This document shows, piece by piece, positions 42,327-52,251 of a DNA stretch of 64,000 bases. A program made the position numbers and the translations under genes. Every line of letters starts with the position of its first letter. Within the stretch, counting starts at the first letter, position 1. The DNA is from Akkermansia sp. (lineage in GTDB: Bacteria > Verrucomicrobiota > Verrucomicrobiia > Verrucomicrobiales > Akkermansiaceae): NCBI GenBank assembly GCA_017398355.1, contig JAFQGD010000064.1, forward strand, positions 1-64,000, given 5' to 3'. The notes under the pieces were generated by a model that saw only the letters and a program-made list of their open reading frames with translations, ran no database searches and was not told where the DNA came from.

Positions 42327-44837
42327 ATGAAACATGTGCTACACACCTGTCCCAACGGTCTTACCCTGCTGATAGCCCCGGAATTTGCACACCCGGTTGC
42401 ATCCTTTCAGGTGTGGGTAGGTACAGGCTCTGCCTGCGAGGGGGAACACGCAGGCAGTGGCATCTCCCACCTGCTGGAGCACATGGTATTCAAAGGAGCC
42501 GGGGAATACAACGCCGCCGCACTCAACGAAGAAGTTTCCCGCCTGGGTGGGCAGTGGAACGCCTACACCAGCACGGATCGCACCGTTTTTCACATAGACG
42601 GCCCCTCTGCCCACTGGCAAGCATTCCTGCACATTCTGCTGCAGCTTACCCTGCACCCCACCTTCCCGGAAGATGAGTTTGAAAGAGAGCGCGAAGTCAT
42701 ACGCCGCGAAATGGCCATGTACCAAGATGACCCACAAGACGCAGCCTACCGCGCCCTGATAGAAACGCTCTACAAAGTTCACCCCCGCCGCTTACCGGTC
42801 ATTGGCTACAAAAACCGCTTCGATGCCCTCACCTACACCGACATGGTGCAGTACCACCGGCAACACTATGTGCCGGGCAAAATGTTCCTGTGCATTGCCG
42901 GAGATGTGCAGCCCGAACAAATCATCGCCGCAGTAGAGGCAGAAACCGCCCCCCTGCCGGCCACCCCCATCCCCGCAGCAGCTACCCCATGCGAGCCCCG
43001 CCAGTGGGGCACCCGCACCCACCGCCAAGAGTTTGCCCAGCCCACCAGCACCCTCATGCTGGCATGGCGCATCCCCCATGCCTCCCATCCCGATGCAGCA
43101 GCACTCACCCTGCTATCCTCCATTTTGGGAGAAGGCCGCGCGGCGTGGCTCTATAAGCATTTCCATGATGAGCGAGCCATCGCGCATGATGTATCCACCA
43201 TGCTTCTGCCTGCCCGCATGGGAGAAGGCGAAGGGGCCTTCATCATCGAGGCAGATGTGGAGCGAGACCTGCGAGATTCCCTGCGGGATGCCATCCTGCA
43301 ATATGTACACACCCTTCCCCAAGCAGATTTCTCTGAAGGCCGCAAGCGCATTTGTCGCCAGCTCAGAGCCAAGCATCTGCGCCAGCTCTCCACCGTGCAG
43401 GGTATCGCCGCCGCGTTGGGTACCTCCTGGCATTTATCCCGCAACCCCGACAGCATGCACGAATGGGCGCAGGCTCTCAACAATGTCACCGATGCAGATT
43501 TAGCACGCGTTGCCACCACCTATTTCACCCCGGAGCGCTTGGTAGAAGTCAGCACCGACCCCATCGGCACCAACACGGCTGAGAAAACGCAGCAAAGCAC
43601 CGGAGCCCTCCCCCCGGCAGAAGAATACACCCTCCCCAATGGCTTGCGCCTCGTCACCAGAGTCGATTCCCGCGTACCCCAAGTATACGCCACCCTTGCC
43701 TTGCGCGCCGGCTGCCCGGCCACCACAGCCGAAACCGCCGGCATCAATTCCCTCCTGGCAGAATGCCTCCTCAAAGGCACCCACACCCGCTCCGCCGCCC
43801 AAGTGGCAGATGCTCTGGAAAACCTGGGCGGCTCCCTCTCCGCCGAGGCCGGCAACAACACCCTGACCCTGCAAGCCCGCGTACTGAGTGAGGACACCGA
43901 CACCATGCTCGAACTACTGGCAGATATTCTGCTACACCCCGCCCTGCCACAAGAGGCTATCAACACCGAAAAAGAAGCCATCATCGCAGACATTTTGGAG
44001 CAGATGGAAGACCCCGCATCCCTCGCATTCCGCCAGTTGCGCACACTCTGCTTTGGCTCCCTCTCATACGGCAACCACCCCGACGGCACCACCGAGAGCA
44101 TCCGCGCCCTCACCCGCGAGCAACTCCTGGCACACCACACACGCATTGCCTGCGGTGCCAATGCCGTGCTCGCCATCGTGGGGGATATTGACCCCGCCAC
44201 CATACGCTCCCGCGTAGAAACTCTCTTTGCCCCCCTACCCGCCGGCACACCGCTCAGTGGCATCCCCACCCCCGCACAGCAAGCGGCAGATTGCCACCTC
44301 TCTTGCGATAAAGAGCAAGCCGTGCTCGCCCTAGCCATCCCCGGCTGCACCGTTGCGTCCCCGGAATTGCCCCTTCAGCTTCTCTTTGATGAATGGTGCC
44401 ACGATATGGCCGGCCCCATCTTCTCTGAAATCCGCGAAAAACGCGGCCTGGCCTACTACGCCTCTTCCGCCTCCCTGCTCGGTGTAGACACCGGCTGCAT
44501 GTACTTCTACCTCGGCACCGCACCCGAACGCGCCGCCGAAGCTCGCGAAGCCCTGCAGCTCACCCTCCGCCAACTTGCCACCCTCGGCATGCCGGCAGAT
44601 GCCCTCGAACGGGCTCGCGCCACCGTCCTCTCCGCACGCCTGCTTGCTCGCCAATCCTGCCGCAAACTCTGCTCCGGCATGGCCGTAGACACCCTCCTTG
44701 GCCTAGGCCCGGACTACGCAGACCGCCTCCCCGACCGGCTCGCTGCCATCACCCCCCAGGCCATGCAGCATTTCATCGCGGCTCTCCTCTCTCCCTCCCG
44801 GCCACACACCTGGTGTACCGTGTGCCCGAAGGGATGA
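42327..44837 (+). CDS. M16-family (insulinase-type) peptidase, two-domain fused
   Basis: About 836 residues. The N-terminal M16 domain has the zinc site HLLEH (GISHLLEHMVFKGAGEY) and the downstream Glu in FEREREVIRREMAMYQDD. The second half repeats the fold without HxxEH (INSLLAECLLKGTHTRSAAQ) and carries the Arg/Tyr pair in FSEIREKRGLAYYASS. This is the single-chain arrangement of an active plus inactive half as in PqqL-like proteases. There is no clear signal peptide, so a cytosolic or unusual export is likely. Start at MKHVLHTCPNG (42327). IS66 begins 4 bases past its stop. Confidence 0.9.
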   Translation: MKHVLHTCPNGLTLLIAPEFAHPVASFQVWVGTGSACEGEHAGSGISHLLEHMVFKGAGEYNAAALNEEVSRLGGQWNAYTSTDRTVFHIDGPSAHWQAFLHILLQLTLHPTFPEDEFEREREVIRREMAMYQDDPQDAAYRALIETLYKVHPRRLPVIGYKNRFDALTYTDMVQYHRQHYVPGKMFLCIAGDVQPEQIIAAVEAETAPLPATPIPAAATPCEPRQWGTRTHRQEFAQPTSTLMLAWRIPHASHPDAAALTLLSSILGEGRAAWLYKHFHDERAIAHDVSTMLLPARMGEGEGAFIIEADVERDLRDSLRDAILQYVHTLPQADFSEGRKRICRQLRAKHLRQLSTVQGIAAALGTSWHLSRNPDSMHEWAQALNNVTDADLARVATTYFTPERLVEVSTDPIGTNTAEKTQQSTGALPPAEEYTLPNGLRLVTRVDSRVPQVYATLALRAGCPATTAETAGINSLLAECLLKGTHTRSAAQVADALENLGGSLSAEAGNNTLTLQARVLSEDTDTMLELLADILLHPALPQEAINTEKEAIIADILEQMEDPASLAFRQLRTLCFGSLSYGNHPDGTTESIRALTREQLLAHHTRIACGANAVLAIVGDIDPATIRSRVETLFAPLPAGTPLSGIPTPAQQAADCHLSCDKEQAVLALAIPGCTVASPELPLQLLFDEWCHDMAGPIFSEIREKRGLAYYASSASLLGVDTGCMYFYLGTAPERAAEAREALQLTLRQLATLGMPADALERARATVLSARLLARQSCRKLCSGMAVDTLLGLGPDYADRLPDRLAAITPQAMQHFIAALLSPSRPHTWCTVCPKG

Positions 44838-44876
44838 AAAGTAAGCACTCAACCAAAAGCCATGTTGACACCCAGC

Positions 44877-46472
44877 TCAAAGCGTGACATTTCGTCGAGA
44901 CTGAGCAGGTGACTCAAGTTTCAGCATTCCGGGAAGCAGGTTCAGATATCCGTCTGAAACGCGGTAAGTCGGCAGCTTTCGCAGTACTTCCGTGAGCCAG
45001 AGATAAAAATCTGTTCCTGTGCGTTTGCATTCCTCCACCATGGAATAGATGATAGCCGCTCTCTGACCAGCTCCCGGGGCGCCTATAAACAAACAGTTCT
45101 TTCTCCCTACCGTAACGGGACGAATGGCTCGCTCAACCTAGTTGTTGTCGATAGGCAGATATGGATTCTTCAGCCTGCTGCTCAGTTGTTGCTGTCTTGT
45201 GATGGCATAGTCTATCGCATCCTTCAACTTGTTGCGTGGAGGATTCTGGGTATCCCGATTACGTTTGGTTAGCTCTTTGAAGAATTCTTCTACGATGGGG
45301 CGGGATTGCTCTTCGCGTTTCTTCTTTACCTCTTCCGGTGGTGCTTTGCTGTCTCTTAATGCCCTTTCGATGTCGTAGAGAGGTCTGATGAGTTCTACCA
45401 TTTTTCTGCTCCAGGCCGGGTCATTGCTGCTGCATGACGCTTCTACAAACTTGCGCCGCACATGTGCCCAGCACACTTGCCATTGTGGTTTCTGATCTAC
45501 CGGCAGATTTTTCATCCAGCTTTCATATCCGCCATAACCATCGCTCAGAATGGCTCCCTCATAAACGCTTCCGCTTTTCTGCATACCATGGCGCAGCATG
45601 TGGTCAAGCACTTCTCCACTGCGGCTGTTCTGCCAATAGTAGAGCGTTGCCCCTGTATCTGCACTGCTCATGGCCCACATATAGCCATTGGTCTTATCTG
45701 ATTTGAGGCAGCGGATGGGCGTTTCGTCTATATGCAAGGCGGCTGCGTCAAGCATGAGCTCATGCTGTGCTTTCCAGACGGGTTCCAGCGCATCTGCGGC
45801 GGCCCGCACCCAGTTGCAGAGAACTCCTTCGCTTACACCTTGCAGCCCGATGCGTTCAAGCTCTTTTATCTGGCGGTAGAGGGGGAGGTGCAAGCTGTAT
45901 TTATTGTGAAGAGCCAAAGCAATAATGCTTGCCCCCATATTAGAGCCCGGAAGTATCCCCTGCGGCGCGGCTGCGTAAATGGGAGCATCCTTCCCGGCTT
46001 TGCTCCGCTTTCCCTTTTTGACGAAGCTGGGCATGCGGTAAATGTGCAACTCGAAATGACCTGGCACATATTCCAGACGACGGGAAACGCGGTCGCTACT
46101 TTCCGGCAGGCGTGTATAGGCAAGCGGGTTCTGCAGCACTTCATCTGGAATGACGAGATGCTCTATCTCTTTGGTTACGGTTGCAGAGAGTCGTCGTTTT
46201 CTTTTCGGTTGTGCAGAACTCAGGGCTTTTGTCTGGTCTGTAGCCGGTAATTCTGCGGTTGCCTTATCTTGTCCTTCCGGTTCCTCCAGAGCAATCTTTT
46301 CGAGAATCAGCTTCTCGCTTTTTTTACCGAAGAGCATGCGCCGCATCATGGCTACCTCTTCTCTCAACGCCTCATTTTCCTCCTCCAGATGGCGGTTGGA
46401 ATCCACGAGCATCTGAACCTTGTCTGCTTGAGAGAAGGGCAATTCTATCTGCTGGAGTTCGGTTGCGCTCAC
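44877..46472 (-). pseudogene. IS66 transposase, disrupted by an amber codon
   Basis: The frame codes 531 sense codons of IS66 transposase: an N-terminal leucine-zipper/HTH part (ELQQIELPFSQADKVQML), a zinc-finger-like and catalytic DDE part (AALHIDETPIRCL, ILSDGYGGYESWM, WQVCWAHVRRKFVEA), and the end PIDNN*VERAIRPVTVGRKNC. TAG at 45140-45138 sits where the family has Leu, Ala or a similar residue before VER. That Glu is the third catalytic residue, so the truncated protein cannot act unless amber is suppressed. Both parts (45138-46472 and 44877-45137) are in one frame. Confidence 0.9.
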
Positions 46473-46513
46473 GCGCGCGATTGTATCACAAAAACTCTTT
46501 ATTTTCCAACATA

Positions 46514-46867
46514 TTATGCTTCATACCATGCTTTTCTCATGCAACTTTTCAGCTCTATTCCATCCAGCAGAAGCGCTAATGCCGAAGGCTGAATCTGCAG
46601 CCACTTTTCCTGATCAATTATAGCCGATTGAGGCCAGCTAAACTGCCCTTGCTCAGGACGTTTGCTGAACAGACAAAGCCCTGTTCCATCAAACCAGACA
46701 GCTTTAAGCAAAGTATGTGGTTTGTTGATGAATAAAAAGAAGCTGCCTCTGACCATGGGCTGACTGAGTTGTTCTGCAATGACACCCTGTAGCCGAAACA
46801 TCCCCAGACGCATGTCGATGGTTTCTTTGTAGAGATAAGCTATAGTATTGTGCGGTAATGTGAACAT
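46514..46867 (-). CDS. tnpB: IS66 Orf2 family protein (TnpB)
   Basis: A 117-residue small IS66 accessory protein. IAYLYKETIDMRLGMFRLQG and FFLFINKPHTLLKAVWFDGTG, followed by FSKRPEQGQFSWP, follow the Orf2 pattern (RVYLYRGPTDMRKGFDGL type). It is needed with the transposase for moving the element. ATG at 46867 is chosen over a TTG at 46897. It is 41 bases upstream of the transposase. Confidence 0.9.
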   Translation of the reverse strand: MFTLPHNTIAYLYKETIDMRLGMFRLQGVIAEQLSQPMVRGSFFLFINKPHTLLKAVWFDGTGLCLFSKRPEQGQFSWPQSAIIDQEKWLQIQPSALALLLDGIELKSCMRKAWYEA

Positions 46868-47166
46868 AGATTCACAATATCGCACAGTCTGATACAAGGC
46901 TATTGGTTGAGTGCTTACGTTTCAAACACTTTTTCACCCTGATGAAAGGGGCACTTTGGGCGAAGCGAACAGTTCATTGTCAGCAGATATGGGACAACAG
47001 GAGAATCACCACCAGAGAGGCACACCCAGTTGCCCCCTGATTTGCCGGGAATCAACTGGGCTACGGTTTTATGATGTGGGACAGCAGCGTGCCCATCCAC
47101 CATCAAACGGTCATAGTTTCTAAACCTTTTTTAAACAAAATCACCCATAACCCCAGTAATCATGCA

Positions 47167-47196
47167 CCACAGAGGCGTAGCTTTATGCCCCTGTGG
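47167..47196 (-). terminator. Possible hairpin after the leftward GT operon
   Basis: CCACAGAGGC (47167-47176) pairs with GCCCCTGTGG (47187-47196), 10-base loop, one wobble. It lies just past the end of the leftward operon but has no T-run. The 46919-47210 gap otherwise holds nothing I can name. Confidence 0.35.
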
Positions 47197-47210
47197 GATG
47201 GTAATAAGAT

Positions 47211-48395
47211 TCATATTTCTGCTTCTTTTCGAATTTGGCGACAACGAGTTAATAAATCATGATAATACTTTTTCTTCTCTTTGTATTTTCTCCGCTTTTC
47301 TCCCCACACCAGTTTGCTTAATAAGCTAAATTGGCGATTTCTTTTCAATATGTAATCTTCATTCGCCAATAAAAGCAGATTACGCTTTAGTTCTGAATTT
47401 TCTTGTTCTCTCAGCCTATTCATCTTTATCATTTCGTGAATCATGGGACGAACATACGGTGGGAGATGGTAATAAAAAGCAAGGTCCAAAAACTCAGGTA
47501 AGCGAGACCCTAACTTATAATGGTCTACCAATTCGCATATACAGGCCCAAGCTTCATGTTGATACTCACGAGCACCCCACCAATGGATACAATTTTTAAT
47601 GTTCGTTATAAGCTCAATTTCTAAAAAGGAAGGCGTTTCTGCCGAATAACCAAACCTTTCTCTTATATTCCTTTCTTTCCAGAAATCCAAACAAAACTCG
47701 GCAATCTTAACATAATCAAAAATTCGCCTTCCTCCCTGCTTATTTTTGTGCTTCCCCATAATGCTATCTTCTCTATAACGGTACGAATATAGCTTATCAC
47801 GAAGGAAATACACGTTTTTGGCCAAAGATAAACAACAACGCGAAAATGCTAAATCTTCCATGTGAAGTCCTACGGGAAATAAAACTCCGCATCGATCTAA
47901 AAAACTTTTCTTCCATAATTTATCCCATACGCCCGCATAAATACTCGTAATGAGCTTTTCGGTAACTGCTTGTTTTCCCTCAAACTTCATTTCTAGTCCT
48001 GGTGCAATTTTGTCACCATTTTCATCAAACATTCGCACCCCAAATTGAATAACATCTACATCTATGTCACAGCAGGAAATAGCTTTTTCAATTGCTTGAA
48101 CGTCAAAATAATCATCACTATCAAGCATGGCGATCCATTCTCCTGTCGCATAACTAAGCGCCGTATTTCGTGCAGCTGAAAGCCCCGCATTTTCTTGCTT
48201 TATGATAATGATTCTTGCATCTTCTTCTGCATACTTCCTCAAAATAGCAGAACTACCATCTGTAGAGCCGTCATCCACACAAATAATTTCTATATTTGTA
48301 TAGGTTTGGTTACATGCGGATTTCATGCACTCACTTAAGTACTTTTCTACATTGTATACAGGTACAATAATTGAAACTTTTGGAAAATATTTCAT
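47211..48395 (-). CDS. GT2 glycosyltransferase
   Basis: A 394-residue GT2 enzyme for polysaccharide synthesis: VSIIVPVYNVEKYLSECMKS, ICVDDGSTDGSSAIL, the catalytic MLDSDDYFDVQAIEK and HMEDLAFSRCCLSLAKNVYF. No membrane helix. Its C-terminus carries the tail KLVWGEKRRKYKEKKKYYHD, found in three paralogs upstream. It is the last gene of the leftward operon. AT-rich. Confidence 0.92.
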   Translation of the reverse strand: MKYFPKVSIIVPVYNVEKYLSECMKSACNQTYTNIEIICVDDGSTDGSSAILRKYAEEDARIIIIKQENAGLSAARNTALSYATGEWIAMLDSDDYFDVQAIEKAISCCDIDVDVIQFGVRMFDENGDKIAPGLEMKFEGKQAVTEKLITSIYAGVWDKLWKKSFLDRCGVLFPVGLHMEDLAFSRCCLSLAKNVYFLRDKLYSYRYREDSIMGKHKNKQGGRRIFDYVKIAEFCLDFWKERNIRERFGYSAETPSFLEIELITNIKNCIHWWGAREYQHEAWACICELVDHYKLGSRLPEFLDLAFYYHLPPYVRPMIHEMIKMNRLREQENSELKRNLLLLANEDYILKRNRQFSLLSKLVWGEKRRKYKEKKKYYHDLLTRCRQIRKEAEI

Positions 48396-48409
48396 AAGAC
48401 AACATTTAC

Positions 48410-49600
48410 TTATATTTTAAATAGCTCTTTACCTTCTTTGCGTAATTTCCGACAAACGCGCATTTTTTCTTTACATGCACTCTTGATTTTGTCGTACTTT
48501 TTTCGTGTATCACCCCATGTCAAGAATGTCAAAAACTGTGCTTTTTTGTATTTCCAATAAATATCACGAGAGTTAGCAAGTAGTAACATATCTTTTCGCA
48601 ATTCAGGCGCTTGCCTGAATTCTTCTTTATGAGCCTTAATCATTTCATGTATCATAGGCCGAGTATATGGAGGGATATAGTAATAGAAGGCAACATCCAA
48701 AAACTCGGGCAATCGGTTTCCTAATTCATACTTATCAACCACTCGGCGCATTTCTTTCCACGCATCATGAAGATACTCGTTTGCGGCGAGCCGATTTAGA
48801 TGTTGTACCGTATAGCGAAGACTAAGTAACTCTAGTGTGGATGCATCTTTCTTCCCTAAACGATTCTCTATATGATTTGCTCGCCAGAATGCTATACACA
48901 TATCTGCAATCTTCAAATAGTCTAAAACACCCGCCCCTCCTTTCTTTGCTAAATGAAGATTAAAACTACTGTTTTCTCTTTGTCGATACGCATACAAGCC
49001 CTCTGAAATACCAACTATTTTCCGTGCTACAGAAATACCCATTCTTACAAATGGCAAATCCTCAAATTGAATACCTTCAGGACAACGCACACAATATTTA
49101 TCTAACATTGATCGTCGCCAAAGCTTCGCGCAAAATTCGGTAGGAAAGTTTGATATCACTTCTAGTGATGGAGAGCATTTTCCCTCATATCTAAACTTGC
49201 ATAATTCCTTTTTCTCTACATCCGTTTCTTGAAACTTCAATATATTAAAATACACAAGATCAACATCATCAGAAACTTGAGAAATCGCTTTTTCTATCGC
49301 AGTTACATCCAAATAATCATCACTATCCACACCTGTAACCCACTCTCCTGTGGCTATATTCATGGCAGTATTTCGAGCAACAGCTTGTCCTGAATTTTTC
49401 TGACTTAATACTACTATGCGCTCATCTCGTACCGCATATTCATGTAAAATTTTGAGACTTTCATCAGTCGACCCATCATCTACACAAACAATTTCCAAGT
49501 TTTTGTATGTTTGATTACATAGTGAATCTAAACATTCTCTTAAATACTGTTCAGCATTGTATACGGGGGTGACAATTGAAACTTTTGGGGTAGCTTGCAT
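48410..49600 (-). CDS. GT2 glycosyltransferase
   Basis: A 396-residue paralog of the next gene leftward: VSIVTPVYNAEQYLRECLDS, VDDGSTDESLKIL, catalytic GVDSDDYLDVTAIEK, IQFEDLPFVRMGISVA. The C-terminal half (FLDVAFYYYIPPYTRPMIHE) is close to that of the 47211 gene, so the two are recent duplicates. Its tail is TFLTWGDTRKKYDK. AT-rich, starts 29 bases after the preceding gene. Sugar donor and acceptor unknown. Confidence 0.92.
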   Translation of the reverse strand: MQATPKVSIVTPVYNAEQYLRECLDSLCNQTYKNLEIVCVDDGSTDESLKILHEYAVRDERIVVLSQKNSGQAVARNTAMNIATGEWVTGVDSDDYLDVTAIEKAISQVSDDVDLVYFNILKFQETDVEKKELCKFRYEGKCSPSLEVISNFPTEFCAKLWRRSMLDKYCVRCPEGIQFEDLPFVRMGISVARKIVGISEGLYAYRQRENSSFNLHLAKKGGAGVLDYLKIADMCIAFWRANHIENRLGKKDASTLELLSLRYTVQHLNRLAANEYLHDAWKEMRRVVDKYELGNRLPEFLDVAFYYYIPPYTRPMIHEMIKAHKEEFRQAPELRKDMLLLANSRDIYWKYKKAQFLTFLTWGDTRKKYDKIKSACKEKMRVCRKLRKEGKELFKI

Positions 49601-49629
49601 TTTGAAATAAAATAAGATTATTTTCTAAA

Positions 49630-50886
49630 TTAATTAAATAATTGATACCAAAATTCCATCTTAATGTCTCGGCAGCGGCGAATCATTTTTTTCAGACACG
49701 CTTTCTTCTCTTTGTTCTTTTTGCGATGTTCACCCCATGAAAAAAAAGTTTTAAGCTGAGCCAAACGATAATATCGAAGAAGCCGATTATAAGAGGAAAG
49801 GAGACGTACCTTACTTAACATTTCTATATCAGACTTCATAATCACCGTAGTGGTTGGTGATGTTGTAGTCTTTGGGGCCTCTTTTTTTTCATAAAAATGA
49901 TTCATTGCAGACACTACCGCAGGTGGCATAAAATAATGTTGTGCCGTCCAAGGGTTTTGCAATATCTGAATTCTCAGCGCATGTTTATCTATCATGTTTT
50001 TCCATATAAACCAAGCTTCATCAGCAAGCGCAGGAGGACAGTCGCGCAGCATGCAGCGATAGACGTATTCTACCAACGAGATTTCGGCTTGTGATGGAGT
50101 TTCCATTTCGTATCCAAACCTCTGACGGATATTGTGTCCTTTGTACCACTCTAGGATGAGATCGCAAATAACCAATAAGTTGAGTGTTTTTTTATCTGTA
50201 CGCTTATATACTTGCTCCATGATACTGCCCACGCGGCCTCTTCTGTAATAATAAAGGGCTTTTTCATTATTTTCAAAGTACATGTACTTGCTATGTGACA
50301 TCATACAGTACCAAAAATACAAATCTTCATTGATTAAGCCTAAGGGGAATCTCAACTTGAGAGATTCCAAAAGTGAGCGACGCCACAATTTACCCCAGAA
50401 GCTTACATTCGTTCGTTGTAATAGAGCTTCGGTTACTTTGTATTTACCTGTTGCTATTGGATTGAAATATGCATTACCAAGTCGTTTTTCTGGAAATCCA
50501 TCTGCAAAATCCCACACATTGAAACGGATCATATCAACATCTTCATCTGCCGTGTGAGGTATACAATTTTCAATCGCGTTTACGCTCAAATAATCATCAC
50601 TATCTACTCCTATCACCCACTCACCTACAGCGACGTCCAAAGCTGCATTTCGAGCCGCTGAAAGGCCAGCATTTTTTTGACGAATTATCTTAATTCGCTC
50701 ATCCATTTCTGCATATTTATCGATTATTTTTCCAGAATCATCTGTCGAACCATCATCGACACAAATTATCTCTAGCTTCTTGTAAGTTTGGTTACAAATT
50801 GACGTAAGACAATCATCCAAATACAGTGCAACATTATAAATCGGCACAATCACGGACACCAATGGATTAAAGATTTCTTGTTTCAT
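49630..50886 (-). CDS. GT2 glycosyltransferase
   Basis: 418 residues: SVIVPIYNVALYLDDCLTS, VDDGSTDDSGKIIDKYAEM, catalytic GVDSDDYLSVNAIEN, and GLINEDLYFWYCMMSH. Its C-terminal half differs from the two paralogs downstream, with a Thr-rich linker (TTTSPTTTVIMK) and the tail LKTFFSWGEHRKKNKEKKA. AT-rich. It lies 14 bases after the CDP-glycerol-type gene. Confidence 0.92.
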   Translation of the reverse strand: MKQEIFNPLVSVIVPIYNVALYLDDCLTSICNQTYKKLEIICVDDGSTDDSGKIIDKYAEMDERIKIIRQKNAGLSAARNAALDVAVGEWVIGVDSDDYLSVNAIENCIPHTADEDVDMIRFNVWDFADGFPEKRLGNAYFNPIATGKYKVTEALLQRTNVSFWGKLWRRSLLESLKLRFPLGLINEDLYFWYCMMSHSKYMYFENNEKALYYYRRGRVGSIMEQVYKRTDKKTLNLLVICDLILEWYKGHNIRQRFGYEMETPSQAEISLVEYVYRCMLRDCPPALADEAWFIWKNMIDKHALRIQILQNPWTAQHYFMPPAVVSAMNHFYEKKEAPKTTTSPTTTVIMKSDIEMLSKVRLLSSYNRLLRYYRLAQLKTFFSWGEHRKKNKEKKACLKKMIRRCRDIKMEFWYQLFN

Positions 50887-50900
50887 AATATATAAGATTA

Positions 50901-52244
50901 TTAGGAAAGAGTATCAGCCATTTTCATCAATCTCTCACAATTGCCACCTCGTTGCCAAAAAATCTCATTATTTTTATTAACTAACTCAGTCTCTAATTCA
51001 AAATTGTGGTCAACATAATATTTTACCCGTTCTATAGCAGTATTCAAATCCCTGCACCCATTGTACAATAACTTATCAATTACATCTGCTGCAATCTTAG
51101 TTTTGTCTCGCGGATGTGAATAGTTCAGATCTGTATCAAATCCATAGTAAATAACTGGCACATTACGATACATAAAATCAAAACTTATACTACTAAAGTC
51201 AGTTACGCACAAATCAGCATCTTTAACCATAGTGGATATATTTGTTGTTGGAACAATATTTACATTTTTGAAAATGCTCGCCTTAAAATTACTGTCTTGG
51301 TACATAAGACAATGGTGTGGCGCTAAGTATACTTGAACATCGTTTCGATTTAACAGAATTTCATTTACTTTATCTATAAATGTTTGTATTCGCGCTACAT
51401 ATTCAGGGCGTAAGCTTTTATCCTCCCAAAATGCCGCACGCATCGTGAAAAATATAAAAATCTTTCTTGTTTCTTTATGTTTCTGAGCAGGAGGCAAGAG
51501 ATCCCACCGAGGTATACCAGAACAAATCATTCGTGACTCATCATATCCCAATCTATCGTATAACTCTTTTGTTTTGATGGTAGGGACAACATGTGCGTCA
51601 AAAGATTTATCGTTATAGTAATGCGCAGCCCACTCATTAATCAAGATTACTCCATGCTCAATGAATATGTATTTTGCAAATGGAAGCTGACGAAGTATAC
51701 GACTCAGATCAAATCCAAAACTGCACATTATTAATCTACTCTGCGCAATGATATCGGCATAATCTGTTAGCAACTGCAATTCATTTGCAACCGGTATAAT
51801 ATCTTTTAATTTGTTTGCATCCTTGAGTTTTTGAAATAAAGGATTTTGCCAACGTAAAACATATTTAGAAGGTATGCCTTTTTCCTGTAAATACTGAAAA
51901 AGTGTCCAAGCATCTATTGCTTCTGGATGCGGGGACATCAATGCGTCAAAGCAAAGTACATAGCGTTTCTCTTGTGGCATATCTTTATTGAGTAACCCCA
52001 GTGTAAGAATTTTTTGTTCAGCGGCATAGAGTTTACTTTTCCACTCTATTCTATCTAAAATACTCTCCATGCGCCCATTTGCGTTTGAATCATGTCTAGT
52101 CACTTTCAAATTTTTCTTACCAACACAAATTCCAAACAAATACTTTTTGCGTACGTTGTCTTTTTCACGTTCTTCATATACTTTTGCTCCAGAAACGTAT
52201 ATTCGTTTTCCTTTTTTATCTTTTATTGTACCAAATAATTTCAT
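50901..52244 (-). CDS. CDP-glycerol glycerophosphotransferase-family protein
   Basis: 447 residues of the TagB/TagF type: IFIEHGVILINEWAAHYY (with the conserved HG), SGIPRWDLLPP, YLAPHHCLMYQ and DADLCVTDFSSISFDFMYRN. This family transfers glycerophosphate or ribitol-phosphate from CDP-alditol to a lipid or glycan. In a diderm that suggests a phosphodiester-linked capsule or O-chain. The TagD-like cytidylyltransferase in the 37-38 kb operon could supply the donor. Very AT-rich. Confidence 0.88.
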   Translation of the reverse strand: MKLFGTIKDKKGKRIYVSGAKVYEEREKDNVRKKYLFGICVGKKNLKVTRHDSNANGRMESILDRIEWKSKLYAAEQKILTLGLLNKDMPQEKRYVLCFDALMSPHPEAIDAWTLFQYLQEKGIPSKYVLRWQNPLFQKLKDANKLKDIIPVANELQLLTDYADIIAQSRLIMCSFGFDLSRILRQLPFAKYIFIEHGVILINEWAAHYYNDKSFDAHVVPTIKTKELYDRLGYDESRMICSGIPRWDLLPPAQKHKETRKIFIFFTMRAAFWEDKSLRPEYVARIQTFIDKVNEILLNRNDVQVYLAPHHCLMYQDSNFKASIFKNVNIVPTTNISTMVKDADLCVTDFSSISFDFMYRNVPVIYYGFDTDLNYSHPRDKTKIAADVIDKLLYNGCRDLNTAIERVKYYVDHNFELETELVNKNNEIFWQRGGNCERLMKMADTLS

Positions 52245-52251
52245 TACTATT

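Larger units (their letters stand above)
44841..46918. mobile_element. IS66-family insertion sequence
   Basis: A 2078-bp element bounded by 21-bp inverted repeats with a single mismatch: GTAAGCACTCAACCAAAAGCC at 44841-44861 and its complement at 46898-46918. It carries tnpB (IS66 Orf2) and tnpC, with no tnpA. The flanks (GATGAAAA left, GTTTCAAA right) are not an 8-bp duplication, so the insertion is old or rearranged. Its left end is 3 bases after the M16 stop. Confidence 0.92.

Noticed and set aside
44877-45092. Separate small gene at the end of IS66
   Set aside because: It is the C-terminal part of the same transposase frame after the amber codon.
44833-46926. Target duplication around IS66
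   Set aside because: The 8 bases on each side (GATGAAAA and GTTTCAAA) do not match.
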